Source: Kribbella catacumbae DSM 19601
Lineage (GTDB): Bacteria; Actinomycetota; Actinomycetes; Propionibacteriales; Kribbellaceae
NCBI RefSeq assembly: GCF_000372465.1
Contig: NZ_AQUZ01000025.1
Coordinates: 66,557 to 130,556 of the forward strand
Direction: 5' to 3'
DNA: 64,000 bases
Below are positions 15,948 through 25,195 of the stretch, in pieces. The position numbers and the translations under genes are program-made. The notes under the pieces were generated by a model. It did no database searches. It saw only the letters and a list, made by a program, of their open reading frames with translations, and was not told where the DNA came from. Positions within the stretch are counted from its first letter, which is position 1, and every line of letters begins with the position of its first letter.

Positions 15948-16373
15948 GTGAAGATCAACGACGTACTGCGCGGCAAAGGCAATCAGGTCGTCACCATCTC
16001 CCCAGAGGCCACCGTCACCGAGCTGCTCGCGCTCCTGGCCGAGCACAACGTCGGCGCGCTGGTCGTCAGCCCCGACGGCACCTCGGTGACCGGCATCGTC
16101 TCCGAGCGCGACATAGTCAGGCTGATGAACGGCACACCCGACGCGGGTGAGGTGCGGGTCAGCGCGATCATGACCGAGCAGGTGCACACCTGTGGGCCGG
16201 ACGACCACGTCGACAGCTTGATGCGGCTGATGACGGACCGCCGGATCCGGCACGTGCCAGTTGTCGTCGACGGCGCCCTGGCCGGCATCGTCAGCATCGG
16301 TGACGTGGTCAAGACCCGGATCGGCGAGCTGGAGTTCGAACGCGAGCAACTTTCCAACTACATCTCCGGCTGA
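15948..16373 (+). CDS. CBS domain-containing protein
   Basis: 141 residues consisting of two CBS motifs (about 1-60 and 70-130), each with the GIVSERDIVR or GIVSIGDVVK end. Stand-alone CBS pairs bind adenosyl nucleotides such as AMP, ATP or SAM and regulate partners; the partner is not evident. AGGAGG (15939-15944 region) precedes GTG 15948 by a few nucleotides, which decides this start. Confidence 0.93.
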   Translation: MKINDVLRGKGNQVVTISPEATVTELLALLAEHNVGALVVSPDGTSVTGIVSERDIVRLMNGTPDAGEVRVSAIMTEQVHTCGPDDHVDSLMRLMTDRRIRHVPVVVDGALAGIVSIGDVVKTRIGELEFEREQLSNYISG

Positions 16374-16413
16374 GGTCCGCCGGTTTGCTCCTGGGCAGGT
16401 CTAGATTCCGTTC

Positions 16414-17226
16414 ATGGAGCCGACACCACCGAACGTTCCGCCCGGACCGGGCCAGCCCCAGCCAGGCGGTTATCCACCGCCTGGCCAAGGCATGCCTCCG
16501 GCTCAGGGCGGGCCGCCCGGATACCCACCCGCTCAGGGTGGTTATCCGCAAGGTGGTTACCCGCCGCCCGGCCAAGGTGGGTATCCGCCTGGCCAGGGCG
16601 GCTACCCGCCTGGGCAGGGGTTCCCGCCGTACCAGGGTGGTAACCAGCAGCCGCCGCCCGGCTCCGGCGGGACGAGTGTTCCGGCCGTGCTCGGGTTCAT
16701 CTTCAGCCTGATCTCAGCGATCCCCGTCGCCGTCATCTTGTGCATCGTCGCGCTCAGCCGGATCGGCAAGCTCGGCCAGAAGGGCAAAGGGCTGGCGATC
16801 GCCGGCCTGGTGATCTCCGGGCTCTGGGTCGTCGGCTTCGCCATCCTCGCCGTCTTGTTCGGTACTGGCGACGAGCCCGACCGGGACGCCTCCGGCCAGG
16901 TGACCACCACGCAGAACACCCGTCCCGACAAGCTCCGCGTCGGCGACTGCGTGACCGAACTCAAGGAGGGTGAGGTCAAGGACATCAAGGTCCAGCCGTG
17001 CGACCAGCCCAACGGCGGCAAGGTCTTCGCCGTCTTCGACCTCCCGGCCGGCAAGTGGCCCGGTCTCGCCACGGTCCAGTCCGCCGCCGAGAAGGGCTGC
17101 ACGGACCGCTTCAACGCCGCCAAACTGAAGGCCGAGTCCCCGTCGGACATCTTCTACCTGCACCCGATCGAGGAAGGCTGGGCGCTCGGCGACCGCGGCA
17201 CCACCTGCCTGCTCGCCCCGAAGTAA
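16414..17226 (+). CDS. Gly/Pro/Gln-rich membrane protein with DUF4190 and septum-formation-type domains
   Basis: 270 residues. The first 85 are repeats of the type GGYPPGQ. Two membrane helices (about 90-112 and 128-150) joined by a basic loop, RIGKLGQKGKG, are the DUF4190 signature. The C-terminal half, exported by topology, starts LRVGDCV and ends with Cys residues paired with QPCDQP and KGCTDRF, resembling the Septum_form (pfam13845) domain. Such proteins are common in actinobacterial envelopes; the role is unproven. A serine hydrolase gene starts 4 nt after the stop, suggesting an operon. Confidence 0.85.
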   Translation: MEPTPPNVPPGPGQPQPGGYPPPGQGMPPAQGGPPGYPPAQGGYPQGGYPPPGQGGYPPGQGGYPPGQGFPPYQGGNQQPPPGSGGTSVPAVLGFIFSLISAIPVAVILCIVALSRIGKLGQKGKGLAIAGLVISGLWVVGFAILAVLFGTGDEPDRDASGQVTTTQNTRPDKLRVGDCVTELKEGEVKDIKVQPCDQPNGGKVFAVFDLPAGKWPGLATVQSAAEKGCTDRFNAAKLKAESPSDIFYLHPIEEGWALGDRGTTCLLAPK

Positions 17227-17230
17227 GCCA

Positions 17231-18211
17231 ATGACACCAGGAGATATCGACAAGATCGCTGAGGAAACCGGATTCTCCGGCGTGGTCTGGATCGACCGGG
17301 CCGGCCAGATCGAGTTCGCGAAGGCGTACGGGCTGGCCAACCGCGCCTACCAGGTACCCAACTCCGTGGACACCAGATTCGGCATCGCCAGCGGGAGCAA
17401 GGGGTTCACCGCCCTGGCCGTGCTCTCGCTGGTGCAGGACGGTGTACTGGAGCTGAGCAGCACCGCCCGATCCCTGCTCGGCAAGGATCTACCGCTGATC
17501 GCGGACGACGTGACCGTCGAACATCTCCTCACGCACACCTCTGGCATCGGTGACTACCTGGACGAAGAGGCCGACGGCGAGATCACCGACTACTTCGTCG
17601 GCGCGGCGCACGAGCTGACTACTACCGAGGCGTTCCTGCCCCTGCTGGACGGGCATCCCACCAAGTACCGGGCCGGTGAGCGGTTCGGCTACTGCAATGG
17701 TGGTATCGTGGTCCTCGCCCTGCTGGCGGAGCGGGCCAGCGGCGTCGGCTACCACGACCTGGTACGAGACCGGGTGCTCCGCCCCGCCGGCATGACCAGA
17801 ACCGACTTCCTCCGCTCCGACGAGCTACCCGCTGACGCCGCCGTGGGCTACCTGCCCTTGGACGGGGTGGACCGCTCCAACGTCTTCCACCTTCCGGTGC
17901 TGGCCACCGGCGATGGCGGCATCCACACCACCGCCCCCGACATCTCCACCTTCTGGCGCGCGTTCTTCGCCGGCGACATCGTGGATTCCGTCGCAGAGGT
18001 CGTCCGGCCACGCCGCGACGTACCCGAGGACTCCAGGCGCTACGGTCTCGGCTTCTGGCTGCACGAGAGCACTGACACGGCGATGCTGCTCGGGTACGAC
18101 GCCGGCGCGTCGTTCAAGTCCACGCACGACCCACACACCGGCACCACCTGCACCGTGCTTTCCAACACCTCCCCCGGCGCCTGGCCCATCGCCCGCGCCT
18201 TCACAGCTTAA
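17231..18211 (+). CDS. serine hydrolase, class C beta-lactamase-related
   Basis: 326 residues. The catalytic SxxK is SGSK (about residue 54, IASGSKGFTAL), the second-shell motif is YCN (FGYCNGG, about 155), and the segment HTSGIGDYL (about 102) is typical of the family, which includes D-aminopeptidases, esterases and penicillin-binding proteins. No signal peptide is seen, so it is probably cytoplasmic. It follows the DUF4190 gene by 4 nt. A strong hairpin terminates the unit. Confidence 0.9.
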   Translation: MTPGDIDKIAEETGFSGVVWIDRAGQIEFAKAYGLANRAYQVPNSVDTRFGIASGSKGFTALAVLSLVQDGVLELSSTARSLLGKDLPLIADDVTVEHLLTHTSGIGDYLDEEADGEITDYFVGAAHELTTTEAFLPLLDGHPTKYRAGERFGYCNGGIVVLALLAERASGVGYHDLVRDRVLRPAGMTRTDFLRSDELPADAAVGYLPLDGVDRSNVFHLPVLATGDGGIHTTAPDISTFWRAFFAGDIVDSVAEVVRPRRDVPEDSRRYGLGFWLHESTDTAMLLGYDAGASFKSTHDPHTGTTCTVLSNTSPGAWPIARAFTA

Positions 18212-18223
18212 GGAACAAGCCAA

Positions 18224-18250
18224 CGGGCCCGGTACGTCGTACCGGGCCCG
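18224..18250. terminator. strong hairpin between convergent genes
   Basis: A perfect 12-bp stem, 18224-18235 with 18239-18250, around a 3-nt loop. It lies between the stops of the serine hydrolase (+) and the subtilisin (-), so it may stop transcription from both sides. Confidence 0.8.
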
Positions 18251-18263
18251 CAGCTTCATCGAA

Positions 18264-19976
18264 TCAGTACCGGGTCACCGCGGCGTAGGCATCGACGATG
18301 CCGTGGCCGTAGAACCCGTTGAAGTTCCGCCCGCCCTCACAGAGCGCGTCGAACTCCGCCGAACGTCCTTCGTTCGCATAGGTCTGCAAGCGCGGTGTCG
18401 GGCAGGCCCGGCTCTGCGCGCTGTCCAGCAGGATCTTCCGCACCTTGTCCGGCTTCATCCCGAACGATTTGCGCGGTCCCTTCTTCCCGTACTCGCTGAC
18501 GATCAGCGCAGCGACACCAGTCACGTGCGGCGACGCCATCGACGTCCCCTGCAGCCAGTGGTAGTAGCCACACTTGGTGTAGTCCGTGACACCGGCCGCA
18601 CACTGCTTCTGTACGCCGCCGGTCACGCCGGCCGGTGTGATCGCACCAGCCGCGTCGACCAGGCCGAGCGCCTGCAGCCTGTTCACCGGGTAGGTGGACA
18701 GGATGAGGTTCTCGTTCACCCGGTGGTTCGGAGTACCGAAGAAGTCGCGGAACCAGCCACCCGGTGCGGACACGTCGATCTGCTCGAGCCCGTAGTTGGA
18801 GTAGTCCGATTTCTTGGCCGACGGTCCGAGCGCGGACACGCCGATCACGTGCGGGCCCTCGATCGGCAGGTCGACGCAGGTCGCGTTGTCGATCGGCCGC
18901 GGGTACGGCGGCACGTCACCGAAGTCCGGGCTGCTGGTGTCGACACGCGGCTTACCGAGATCCTCGTGGTTGTTCCCGAGCGATCCGACCAGCGTGACAC
19001 CCTTGTCGTGCGCGTAGTTCAAGGCCCGCCGCATGGTGGCGATGATGGTCCGCTGCTCGGCCTGTGCCTCCGCGCTGTCGGCCGGGTTGGCCGTGCAGTT
19101 GTAGAGCCACGGGTCGACGTAGAAGGACATGTTGACCACGTCAAGCCCGACGTCGCCGGCGTAGGTGAGCGCGTCCGCCACCGGGCCGAGGAAGACGAAG
19201 CCGCTGTCCTGACCGCCGCGGATCTCTACCAGCGATACGTTCGGCGCGACACCGGAGACACCGAGGCCGTTGAGCGCGGCACCGATCGTGCCGGCCACGT
19301 GCGTGCCGTGACCGCTGTCGTCCCAGCCGACCGGGTCGACACAGCCTGCGAACTCACACGCCCCATCGATCTCCGGAATGTCGGGAGCGAAGTTGCGAGA
19401 CAGGTTCCAGTCGAAGTTCGGCGCCAGGTCGGGGTTGCGCGCGTCGATGCCGGAGTCGAGGACACCGACCTTGACCACCTTCTTGCCCGGGTGCTTGGCG
19501 TGCGCCAGGTCCGCGCGGACCATCCGCAAGCCCCAGAGCTTGGCGTCGAGCGGATCGGCAGTGTTGCTCGCGGCAACCGCCTTGCCGGGCACGCTCTTGC
19601 CCTTGGCAACGGCGTTCAGGTGCTCCTGCTCGACCACGTTGGGCCGGGCCTGCGGCAACTGGCCGATCGGCCGGCTGTGCGCCGCACCCTCGATGGCCGG
19701 TGACGCGGACACGCGGCTGACGAAGCCTGACTCGGCCGCGCGCACCGTCATCGTGCCGAGGTTCGTGTTCTCCTTGACCACCGAGCCGCCGGCCGCCTGC
19801 ACCGCGGCGAGCGCCTGGGCGTGGTCGGCCCCCGCTTCCAGCAGCACAAGGTACTCCGTGGTTCCCCCTGCAACCGCCGTCGTACCGGCACCGGCGGTGG
19901 CCGGAACTGCCAGTGCACCGGCAAGCAGCGCGATGGCGCCAGTGGCCGCACACAACGATCTACGGACGTCTCTCAC
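18264..19976 (-). CDS. secreted S8 family serine peptidase (subtilisin-like)
   Basis: 570 residues: a Sec signal peptide (about 1-30), an inhibitor I9-like propeptide (EYLVLLEAGADHAQALAAV, about 41-100), and a subtilisin domain with Asp174 (VGVLDSGID), His223 (DSGHGTHVAGT), oxyanion Asn335 (GSLGNN) and Ser479 (GTSMASPHV). It should be an extracellular protease; an Ala/Pro-rich end or cell-wall anchor is absent. The length is normal for actinobacterial secreted subtilisins. It is a single gene ended by the hairpin at 18224-18250. Confidence 0.95.
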   Translation of the reverse strand: MRDVRRSLCAATGAIALLAGALAVPATAGAGTTAVAGGTTEYLVLLEAGADHAQALAAVQAAGGSVVKENTNLGTMTVRAAESGFVSRVSASPAIEGAAHSRPIGQLPQARPNVVEQEHLNAVAKGKSVPGKAVAASNTADPLDAKLWGLRMVRADLAHAKHPGKKVVKVGVLDSGIDARNPDLAPNFDWNLSRNFAPDIPEIDGACEFAGCVDPVGWDDSGHGTHVAGTIGAALNGLGVSGVAPNVSLVEIRGGQDSGFVFLGPVADALTYAGDVGLDVVNMSFYVDPWLYNCTANPADSAEAQAEQRTIIATMRRALNYAHDKGVTLVGSLGNNHEDLGKPRVDTSSPDFGDVPPYPRPIDNATCVDLPIEGPHVIGVSALGPSAKKSDYSNYGLEQIDVSAPGGWFRDFFGTPNHRVNENLILSTYPVNRLQALGLVDAAGAITPAGVTGGVQKQCAAGVTDYTKCGYYHWLQGTSMASPHVTGVAALIVSEYGKKGPRKSFGMKPDKVRKILLDSAQSRACPTPRLQTYANEGRSAEFDALCEGGRNFNGFYGHGIVDAYAAVTRY

Positions 19977-20102
19977 GAGCGGATCCCTCCCTGAAGTGAG
20001 TCTGACCGCACACGCTAAGTCCGTGCGGGCCAGTCCACCAGAGGTCGCCGAGGGGCCGACGTTGTCAGGATCGCATTCAAACGACTGACCGGATCGGTCC
20101 GG

Positions 20103-20495
20103 TCAGGTTCTCGACAAGGCGACCAGGAAGACAATCGCCATCACCACGGCGAAAAGCACGCCCAGGCCGAGGATGATGGTTCCGATGATGCCGGTGATCT
20201 GACCGGCCAGCGCCATCCCGCGGTTGTTGTACACACCGGGTGCCGCGTCGATCTCTCTGAGTGCCTGGTGGCCCTTCCACCACGCGACCGGCGACACCAC
20301 CACGAACATGGTGGCCAGTCCGATCAGGCCGAGCACCATCGCCAGGGTCGCGGCCGAGTTGTCCCGCAATACGCCGTACGCCGGCTGCGGGTACACGTAC
20401 CCCGGCTGCAGCGGGTACTGCGTCGGGTCCGGGTGCTGCCGCGCATGACCGGAGTACTGCGGAAGGCCGTCCTGGGGTCGCTCGTCGAACGACAT
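20103..20495 (-). CDS. small DUF4190-type membrane protein
   Basis: 130 residues. A Pro/Gln/Tyr-rich cytoplasmic N-terminus (about 1-45) is followed by two membrane helices (about 50-72 and 95-125), with the family loop WWKGHQALREID between them. Function unknown; such proteins occur in many actinobacterial envelopes. ATG 20495 is chosen because AGAGGAG lies about 8 nt upstream on this strand; the longer in-frame start at 20531 lacks a good ribosome-binding site. Confidence 0.8.
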   Translation of the reverse strand: MSFDERPQDGLPQYSGHARQHPDPTQYPLQPGYVYPQPAYGVLRDNSAATLAMVLGLIGLATMFVVVSPVAWWKGHQALREIDAAPGVYNNRGMALAGQITGIIGTIILGLGVLFAVVMAIVFLVALSRT

Positions 20496-20559
20496 GCGTG
20501 CTGCTCCTCTGCTCAGGGCCGGGGGTGCCACCGCCAGCCCTGAGCAGGATGCCAGAAGC

Positions 20560-21912
20560 TCAGCTCAGCTCGGTGATGTCGTCGATGCCCAGCTCGGCGA
20601 GCTGGGAGCGAACCTCCTTCGCCTCCCCTACGACGACGACCAGCAGCCCGTTGGTTCCGACGTACCGGCGGTAGGCCTCGGTCGCCGACTCGGCGGTGGT
20701 GGCGGCGATCTGGGCCAGGTACGTGTCGGCGAAGTCGAGCGGTACGCCGGCGGCGATGTTGCTGCCGACCTGCTGCGCGATGGAGTCGGCCTGCTCGTAG
20801 CGCAGCGGCGCAGTACGGATGAGGCTGTCCTGCGCCTCCTGCACCTCCCGCGCAGTCAGGCCGTCGCGAGCCTCCCGCAGGATCCGCAGGGCGTCACCGA
20901 TCGCGGCGCCGGTCACCTCGGTGCGGACAGCGCCACCCAGGCTGAACGTGCCGCCCTTGCGAGGCGAGGTGAAGCTGGTGCGGGTGCCGTAGGTGTAGCC
21001 CTTCTCCTCGCGCAGCACGGTGTCGACGCGGGAGGTGATGGTGCCGCCGACAACGTGGTTGGCGACCGCGGCCGCGCCCCAGATGTCCTCGCGACGGTCC
21101 GGCCCCGGGCAGCCGATCAGCAGCTGACTCTGCACCGAGCCGGGCCGATCCACGAGCACCAGTCGGTCGCCCGTGCGGTAGAGCGGCTCGGGCGTCTCCA
21201 TGGCCGGGCTGGTGTCCGCGGTCCACTCACCGAACGCGTCGTCGATCAGCGCGGCCACGTCGATCCCGGTCGCGTCGCCCGCGAACAGGATCTCGGCCCG
21301 CGCCGGACCGATGTTCTTGCGGTAGAAGTCGGCCACCTGGACGTTCGTCAGCGGCCGGATGGTGGCCGGCGTACCGGCGGTCGGGCGGGATCGGCGCGAC
21401 GACGGGTCGAACAGGTTCGCCGCGAACGCCTCACGGGCCCGGTAGCCCGCGTTCGCGCGCTCCTGGTTGATCTCGCCCAGCCGGATCGTCACGTGCCGCC
21501 CGACGTCGGCCTGGGTGAAGGCCGGCCGGGTGACCGCCTCGGCCAGCAGCTTGACGGCCGGAGCCAGCTGCGAGGTCGGCACCGAGATCTCCACGTGCAA
21601 CGCGTCCGAGCTGACATCCACCCCGTACGCCGCGCCGTGCCGCTCCAGTGCCGCGGCGAACTCATTGGCGGACTTGAGCTCGGTGCCCTCGTCCATCGTA
21701 CGCGACATGATCGTCGCGACGCCCTCCAGCTCGCGTGGCTCGACGGCGAGCGGCATGGCGACGGTCACGCGCACCGTGGCGACGTACTGACCGGGGCGGT
21801 CGAACACGTGGACCGGCGTACCGGTGCGGGTGGTAGTACTGGCTGCGAGCGGGAACCGCCACGGCCGCGGTGGTGCTACTGAAGGCGGTGTGGTCAAGGC
21901 CTGGCTGCTCAT
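20560..21912 (-). CDS. M16 family peptidase, subunit without zinc motif
   Basis: 450 residues with the two-lobe M16 architecture, but no HxxEH zinc-binding motif in the N-terminal lobe. The C-terminal lobe retains the substrate-binding Arg-Tyr segment GYTYG (EEKGYTYGTRTSF, about 318). The start overlaps the stop of the upstream M16 gene (ATGA), so both are translated together. In known bacterial M16B systems such a pair forms a heterodimer in which one chain carries zinc and the other shapes the chamber. No signal peptide is seen, suggesting a cytoplasmic oligopeptidase. Confidence 0.9.
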   Translation of the reverse strand: MSSQALTTPPSVAPPRPWRFPLAASTTTRTGTPVHVFDRPGQYVATVRVTVAMPLAVEPRELEGVATIMSRTMDEGTELKSANEFAAALERHGAAYGVDVSSDALHVEISVPTSQLAPAVKLLAEAVTRPAFTQADVGRHVTIRLGEINQERANAGYRAREAFAANLFDPSSRRSRPTAGTPATIRPLTNVQVADFYRKNIGPARAEILFAGDATGIDVAALIDDAFGEWTADTSPAMETPEPLYRTGDRLVLVDRPGSVQSQLLIGCPGPDRREDIWGAAAVANHVVGGTITSRVDTVLREEKGYTYGTRTSFTSPRKGGTFSLGGAVRTEVTGAAIGDALRILREARDGLTAREVQEAQDSLIRTAPLRYEQADSIAQQVGSNIAAGVPLDFADTYLAQIAATTAESATEAYRRYVGTNGLLVVVVGEAKEVRSQLAELGIDDITELS

Positions 21913-23228
21913 TCCTGCTCCCCTGCTGCGTCGCCTGCCGGCTGGTCTGCTGCCGTGGCTTCTGTCTGGCGTCGGTAGGTCACCTGGGCGCGGGATCCGG
22001 CGCGGATCCACTTGCTGGCGGCCGCCTGGACCTGGTCGGCCGTCACCGCGCGGATCTCGTCGATCCTGGTGTTGATCCGGTTCGGGTCGCCGAACAGCAA
22101 CGCGTGGTGCGAGATCTCGTCGGCACGCCCTCCGCAGGTCGCCAGTTGCTCGAGCCAGTCCCGCTCGGCCTGCGCCTGCGCGGTCGCCAGCTCGTCGGCG
22201 GTGATGCCGTCCTTCGCGAGCTTCTCGACCTCCTCGACCAGCGCGTCCTCGACCTGCTGCAGCTCGATGCCGTCGGAAGCGATACCGGTCAGTGTGCCGA
22301 ACGAGACGCCGCCGATCAGCGGCAGCGCACCCCCGGACACCGACTGCGCGATCTCCTCGTCACGGACCAGCCGGCGGTTGAGCCGGCCGCTCTGTCCACC
22401 GGCCAGTACGTCGAGCGCGAGCGCCGCGGCGTCGAGCTCCTGCGTCCCGTCGACCGGCAGCCGGAACATCATCGTGATCAGGTCCGACGGCACGTCCTCG
22501 ACGACGTCGTCGCGGTACACGCCATCCAGCGGGCCGATCGTGCCGTCCGGCGCGGGCGGCGGTGCCGGGATGGCCGGCAGGTGGCCGAAGTACCGCTTGA
22601 CGGCGTCGAACGCGTCCTCCTCGGAGACATCGCCGACGATCGTCAGGACGGCGTTGTTCGGGCCGTAGTACTTGCGGAAGAACGCGTGCACGTCCTCGAC
22701 GTCGGCCGCGTCCAGGTCGGCCATCGAGCCGATCGTCATGTGCGCGTACGGGTGGCCTTCGGGGAACAGCAGCCGGACCAGCCGCTCGTACGAGTCGCCG
22801 TACGGCCGGTTGTCGTAGCTCTGCCGCTTCTCCTCCTTGACCACGTCGCGCTGGTTGTCGAGGTTCTCCTGGTTGACCGCGTCGAGCAGGTAACCCATCC
22901 GGTCCGCCTCGAGCCAGAGCGCGAGATCGAGGCCGCCGCTCGGCAGCGACTCGAAGTAGTTGGTCCGGTCGAAGAACGTGCTCGCGTTGAGGCTCGCGCC
23001 GACGCTCTCCAGGAACGAGAAGTGCTGCCCCGACCGGACGTTGCGCGACCCCTGGAACATCAGGTGCTCGAACAGGTGCGCGAACCCGGTCAGCCCCGGC
23101 GGCTCGTGCCGCGATCCCACGTCGTACCAGAGGTTCACCGACACGATCGGCACGGCCCGGTCGGAACTCACGACGACCCGGAGACCGTTGTCCAACGTCT
23201 GCTCAGCAAGCGGATAGTTCAGCGGCAT
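21909..23228 (-). CDS. M16 family zinc peptidase, catalytic subunit
   Basis: 439 residues with the inverted zinc motif HLFEH (GFAHLFEHLMFQGS, about residue 50) and the distal glutamate within DNQRDVVKEEKRQSYDN (about 129). It belongs to the insulysin/processing-peptidase family (M16B), which degrades peptides inside a closed chamber. It heads an operon with the zinc-less partner, with a 4-bp overlap. The short 29-bp gap to the divergent SGNH gene must hold both start regions. Confidence 0.93.
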   Translation of the reverse strand: MPLNYPLAEQTLDNGLRVVVSSDRAVPIVSVNLWYDVGSRHEPPGLTGFAHLFEHLMFQGSRNVRSGQHFSFLESVGASLNASTFFDRTNYFESLPSGGLDLALWLEADRMGYLLDAVNQENLDNQRDVVKEEKRQSYDNRPYGDSYERLVRLLFPEGHPYAHMTIGSMADLDAADVEDVHAFFRKYYGPNNAVLTIVGDVSEEDAFDAVKRYFGHLPAIPAPPPAPDGTIGPLDGVYRDDVVEDVPSDLITMMFRLPVDGTQELDAAALALDVLAGGQSGRLNRRLVRDEEIAQSVSGGALPLIGGVSFGTLTGIASDGIELQQVEDALVEEVEKLAKDGITADELATAQAQAERDWLEQLATCGGRADEISHHALLFGDPNRINTRIDEIRAVTADQVQAAASKWIRAGSRAQVTYRRQTEATAADQPAGDAAGEQE

Positions 23229-23257
23229 TCCCCTACCCTACGTGCCATCCTGAACTG

Positions 23258-24298
23258 ATGCGGATCCTGTTCGTCGGCAACAGCTTCACCTCCCGGAACA
23301 ACCTGCCCGGCCTGCTGGCGAGCCTGGCCGCGGCGCGCGGCATCACCGTCGAGCACCGGCTGATCTCCGCCGGCGGGGCCTCGCTGCGTCAGCACCTGAA
23401 CGCAGGCAAGGCTCTTGCCGAGATTGCCACTGGCAACTACGACACCGTCGTACTGCAGGAACAGAGCACTCTCCCGGCCAAGAACCCGGCGCGGATGCAC
23501 GACAACATCCGCGACTTCCACACCGCGATCACCGAAGCCGGCGCACAGACCGCGCTGTACCTGACCTGGTCCCGCAAAGGCACTCCCCAAGAGCCCCTGA
23601 CCACCGCCTACGCCACCATCGCCGCGGAGCTCGGGGCAACGCTCGTCCCCGCCGGCCTGATCTGGCAGCACTTCCAGGCCACGCACCCGGCGCCGGTGCT
23701 GCACGCGCCCGACAACTCCCATCCCGCCCTCGCCGGTAGCTACCTGACGGCCTGCGTCTTCCTGATCGCCCTGCTCCACGAAGACCCGACCGCGGTCGAC
23801 GTCCCGGTCAAAGGCCTCGACCCGGCGATCGCTGCCCTCCTGCGCGAATCCGCCTGGAGCATCTGCGAAAGCCTCACCACCGAAGAACCTCGGGTGGAGC
23901 GAAATGGGCGCATGTTCACTCTCGCGCAAGTCGACGACATCCATGATCGCCTCGGCAGTGCTTCGACCCTGGTGGACTACCTCGAAGCCCTCCGCGAGAT
24001 CGGCGTGACAACCAGCGATTCCTACCTGACCGACGGCCACACGACGTACCACGGCACCGCCGGCCACCAACTCTCGACGGCCCCCGCCCACGAGGTGTTC
24101 CCGATCGCCCCCACCAGCAACAAGCCGGCCCTACTCGAAGCCCTGAAACTCCACGAGGCGCAAACGATCTCGTACGTCGAAATGTCCAAGGCCCTCGCCG
24201 ACGCAGGAATCGAGAAGTGGACCTTCGACACCCACGCCCTGACCATCACCTACTACAACCAAGCCGGCTCCGCTCTCCTCTCGGAACAAGTCACCTAA
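23258..24298 (+). CDS. SGNH-like hydrolase domain fused to a DUF1398 domain
   Basis: 346 residues with two parts. The N-terminal half (about 1-200) begins ILFVGNSFTSRNN, where the GNS(F/Y) block carries the catalytic Ser of SGNH/DUF4886-type hydrolases, and DNSHPALAGSYLTACV (about 153) supplies the Asp-x-x-His block. The C-terminal part (from FTLAQVDDIHDRL, about 228, to the end) looks like a complete DUF1398 (YbcV-like) domain of about 125 residues. The first could hydrolyse an ester or acetyl group; the second has no known function. The fusion is uncommon to my knowledge. It is divergent from the M16 operon and is a single gene. Confidence 0.75.
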   Translation: MRILFVGNSFTSRNNLPGLLASLAAARGITVEHRLISAGGASLRQHLNAGKALAEIATGNYDTVVLQEQSTLPAKNPARMHDNIRDFHTAITEAGAQTALYLTWSRKGTPQEPLTTAYATIAAELGATLVPAGLIWQHFQATHPAPVLHAPDNSHPALAGSYLTACVFLIALLHEDPTAVDVPVKGLDPAIAALLRESAWSICESLTTEEPRVERNGRMFTLAQVDDIHDRLGSASTLVDYLEALREIGVTTSDSYLTDGHTTYHGTAGHQLSTAPAHEVFPIAPTSNKPALLEALKLHEAQTISYVEMSKALADAGIEKWTFDTHALTITYYNQAGSALLSEQVT

Positions 24299-24306
24299 CC
24301 CCGGCA

Positions 24307-24348
24307 CCATCGCACGCCGATCCCCCAACTCGCCGTGGCGAGCGATGG
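24307..24348. terminator. hairpin between convergent genes
   Basis: CCATCG (24307-24312) pairs with CGATGG (24343-24348), and inside it CTCGCC (24329-24334) pairs with GGCGAG (24337-24342). It lies between the SGNH fusion gene (+) and the sugar permease gene (-). Confidence 0.5.
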
Positions 24349-24367
24349 AGCTGGGCGGGTAAGAGAT

Positions 24368-25195
24368 CTAGCCCTTGATGGCGCCGCCCAGGGCGAAGGC
24401 TCCGCCTAGCTTCTTGCTGAGGAGGAGGTAGAGGACCAGGACGGGGAAGGTGTAGATCAGCGAGTACGCCGCCAGCTGGCCGTAGTTCGGTTCGCCGTAC
24501 TGGCCGAAGAAGGTGAAGATGCTCACCGAGGCCGGCAGGCGTTCCGGGGACAGCAGCAGCATGAAGGGGACGAAGAAGTTGCCCCACATGCCGATGAAGG
24601 TGAAGATCAGGACGACCGCGATCCCCGGCCACATCAGCGGCAGGACGATCCGGTAGAGCGCCTGCATGCTGCCGGCGCCGTCGACCCAGGCGGCTTCCTC
24701 CAGCGAGATCGGTACGCCGTCCATGAACGTCTTGGTCAGCCAGATCGCGAACGGCAGCGACGCCGTCGCCATGAACATGATCGTGCCGCCGAGCGTGTCG
24801 ACCAGGTTGAGCTGCACGAACAACCCGTAGACCGGCACCATCACCGCGGTGATCGGCAACCCGGTGCAGAACAGCACGGTCAACAGGAACGGCCGGTTGA
24901 ACTTCGTCTTGAACCGCGACAGCGGATAGGCCGCCAGCACCGCACAGATCATCGTCAGCAACGCCGATCCACCGCACAGCACGATCCCGTTCAGGACCGG
25001 CCGGTACGTCGTATCGGTGTTCAGCACCGCGCGGAAGTTCTCGAACGTCGGGCTGGTCGGCAACTCGACCCGCAGCCCGGCCGTCCGGTTGACCGAGGCG
25101 AACAGCACCCAGAGCAACGGCAGGACGAACAGCACGCCGATCGCGGCCAGGATCAGGTTCGCGGTCAGCTTGCTGACGCGGTCGCGGGCGATCAT
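24368..25195 (-). CDS. carbohydrate ABC transporter permease (MalG type)
   Basis: 275 residues with six membrane segments and the cytoplasmic EAA loop EEAAWVDGAGSMQALYRIVLPLMWPG (first part about 180-193), which contacts the ATPase. It is the third gene of a binding protein-permease-permease operon. ATG 25195 overlaps the preceding stop by 4 bp. No ATPase gene is nearby, so a shared MsiK-like ATPase elsewhere probably energises it, as is known in actinobacteria. Confidence 0.92.
   Translation of the reverse strand: MIARDRVSKLTANLILAAIGVLFVLPLLWVLFASVNRTAGLRVELPTSPTFENFRAVLNTDTTYRPVLNGIVLCGGSALLTMICAVLAAYPLSRFKTKFNRPFLLTVLFCTGLPITAVMVPVYGLFVQLNLVDTLGGTIMFMATASLPFAIWLTKTFMDGVPISLEEAAWVDGAGSMQALYRIVLPLMWPGIAVVLIFTFIGMWGNFFVPFMLLLSPERLPASVSIFTFFGQYGEPNYGQLAAYSLIYTFPVLVLYLLLSKKLGGAFALGGAIKG

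Noticed and set aside
20494..23258. Two 462-codon frames on the plus strand opposite the M16 genes
   Set aside because: Antisense shadows of clearly recognised peptidases with zinc motif and overlapping start/stop.
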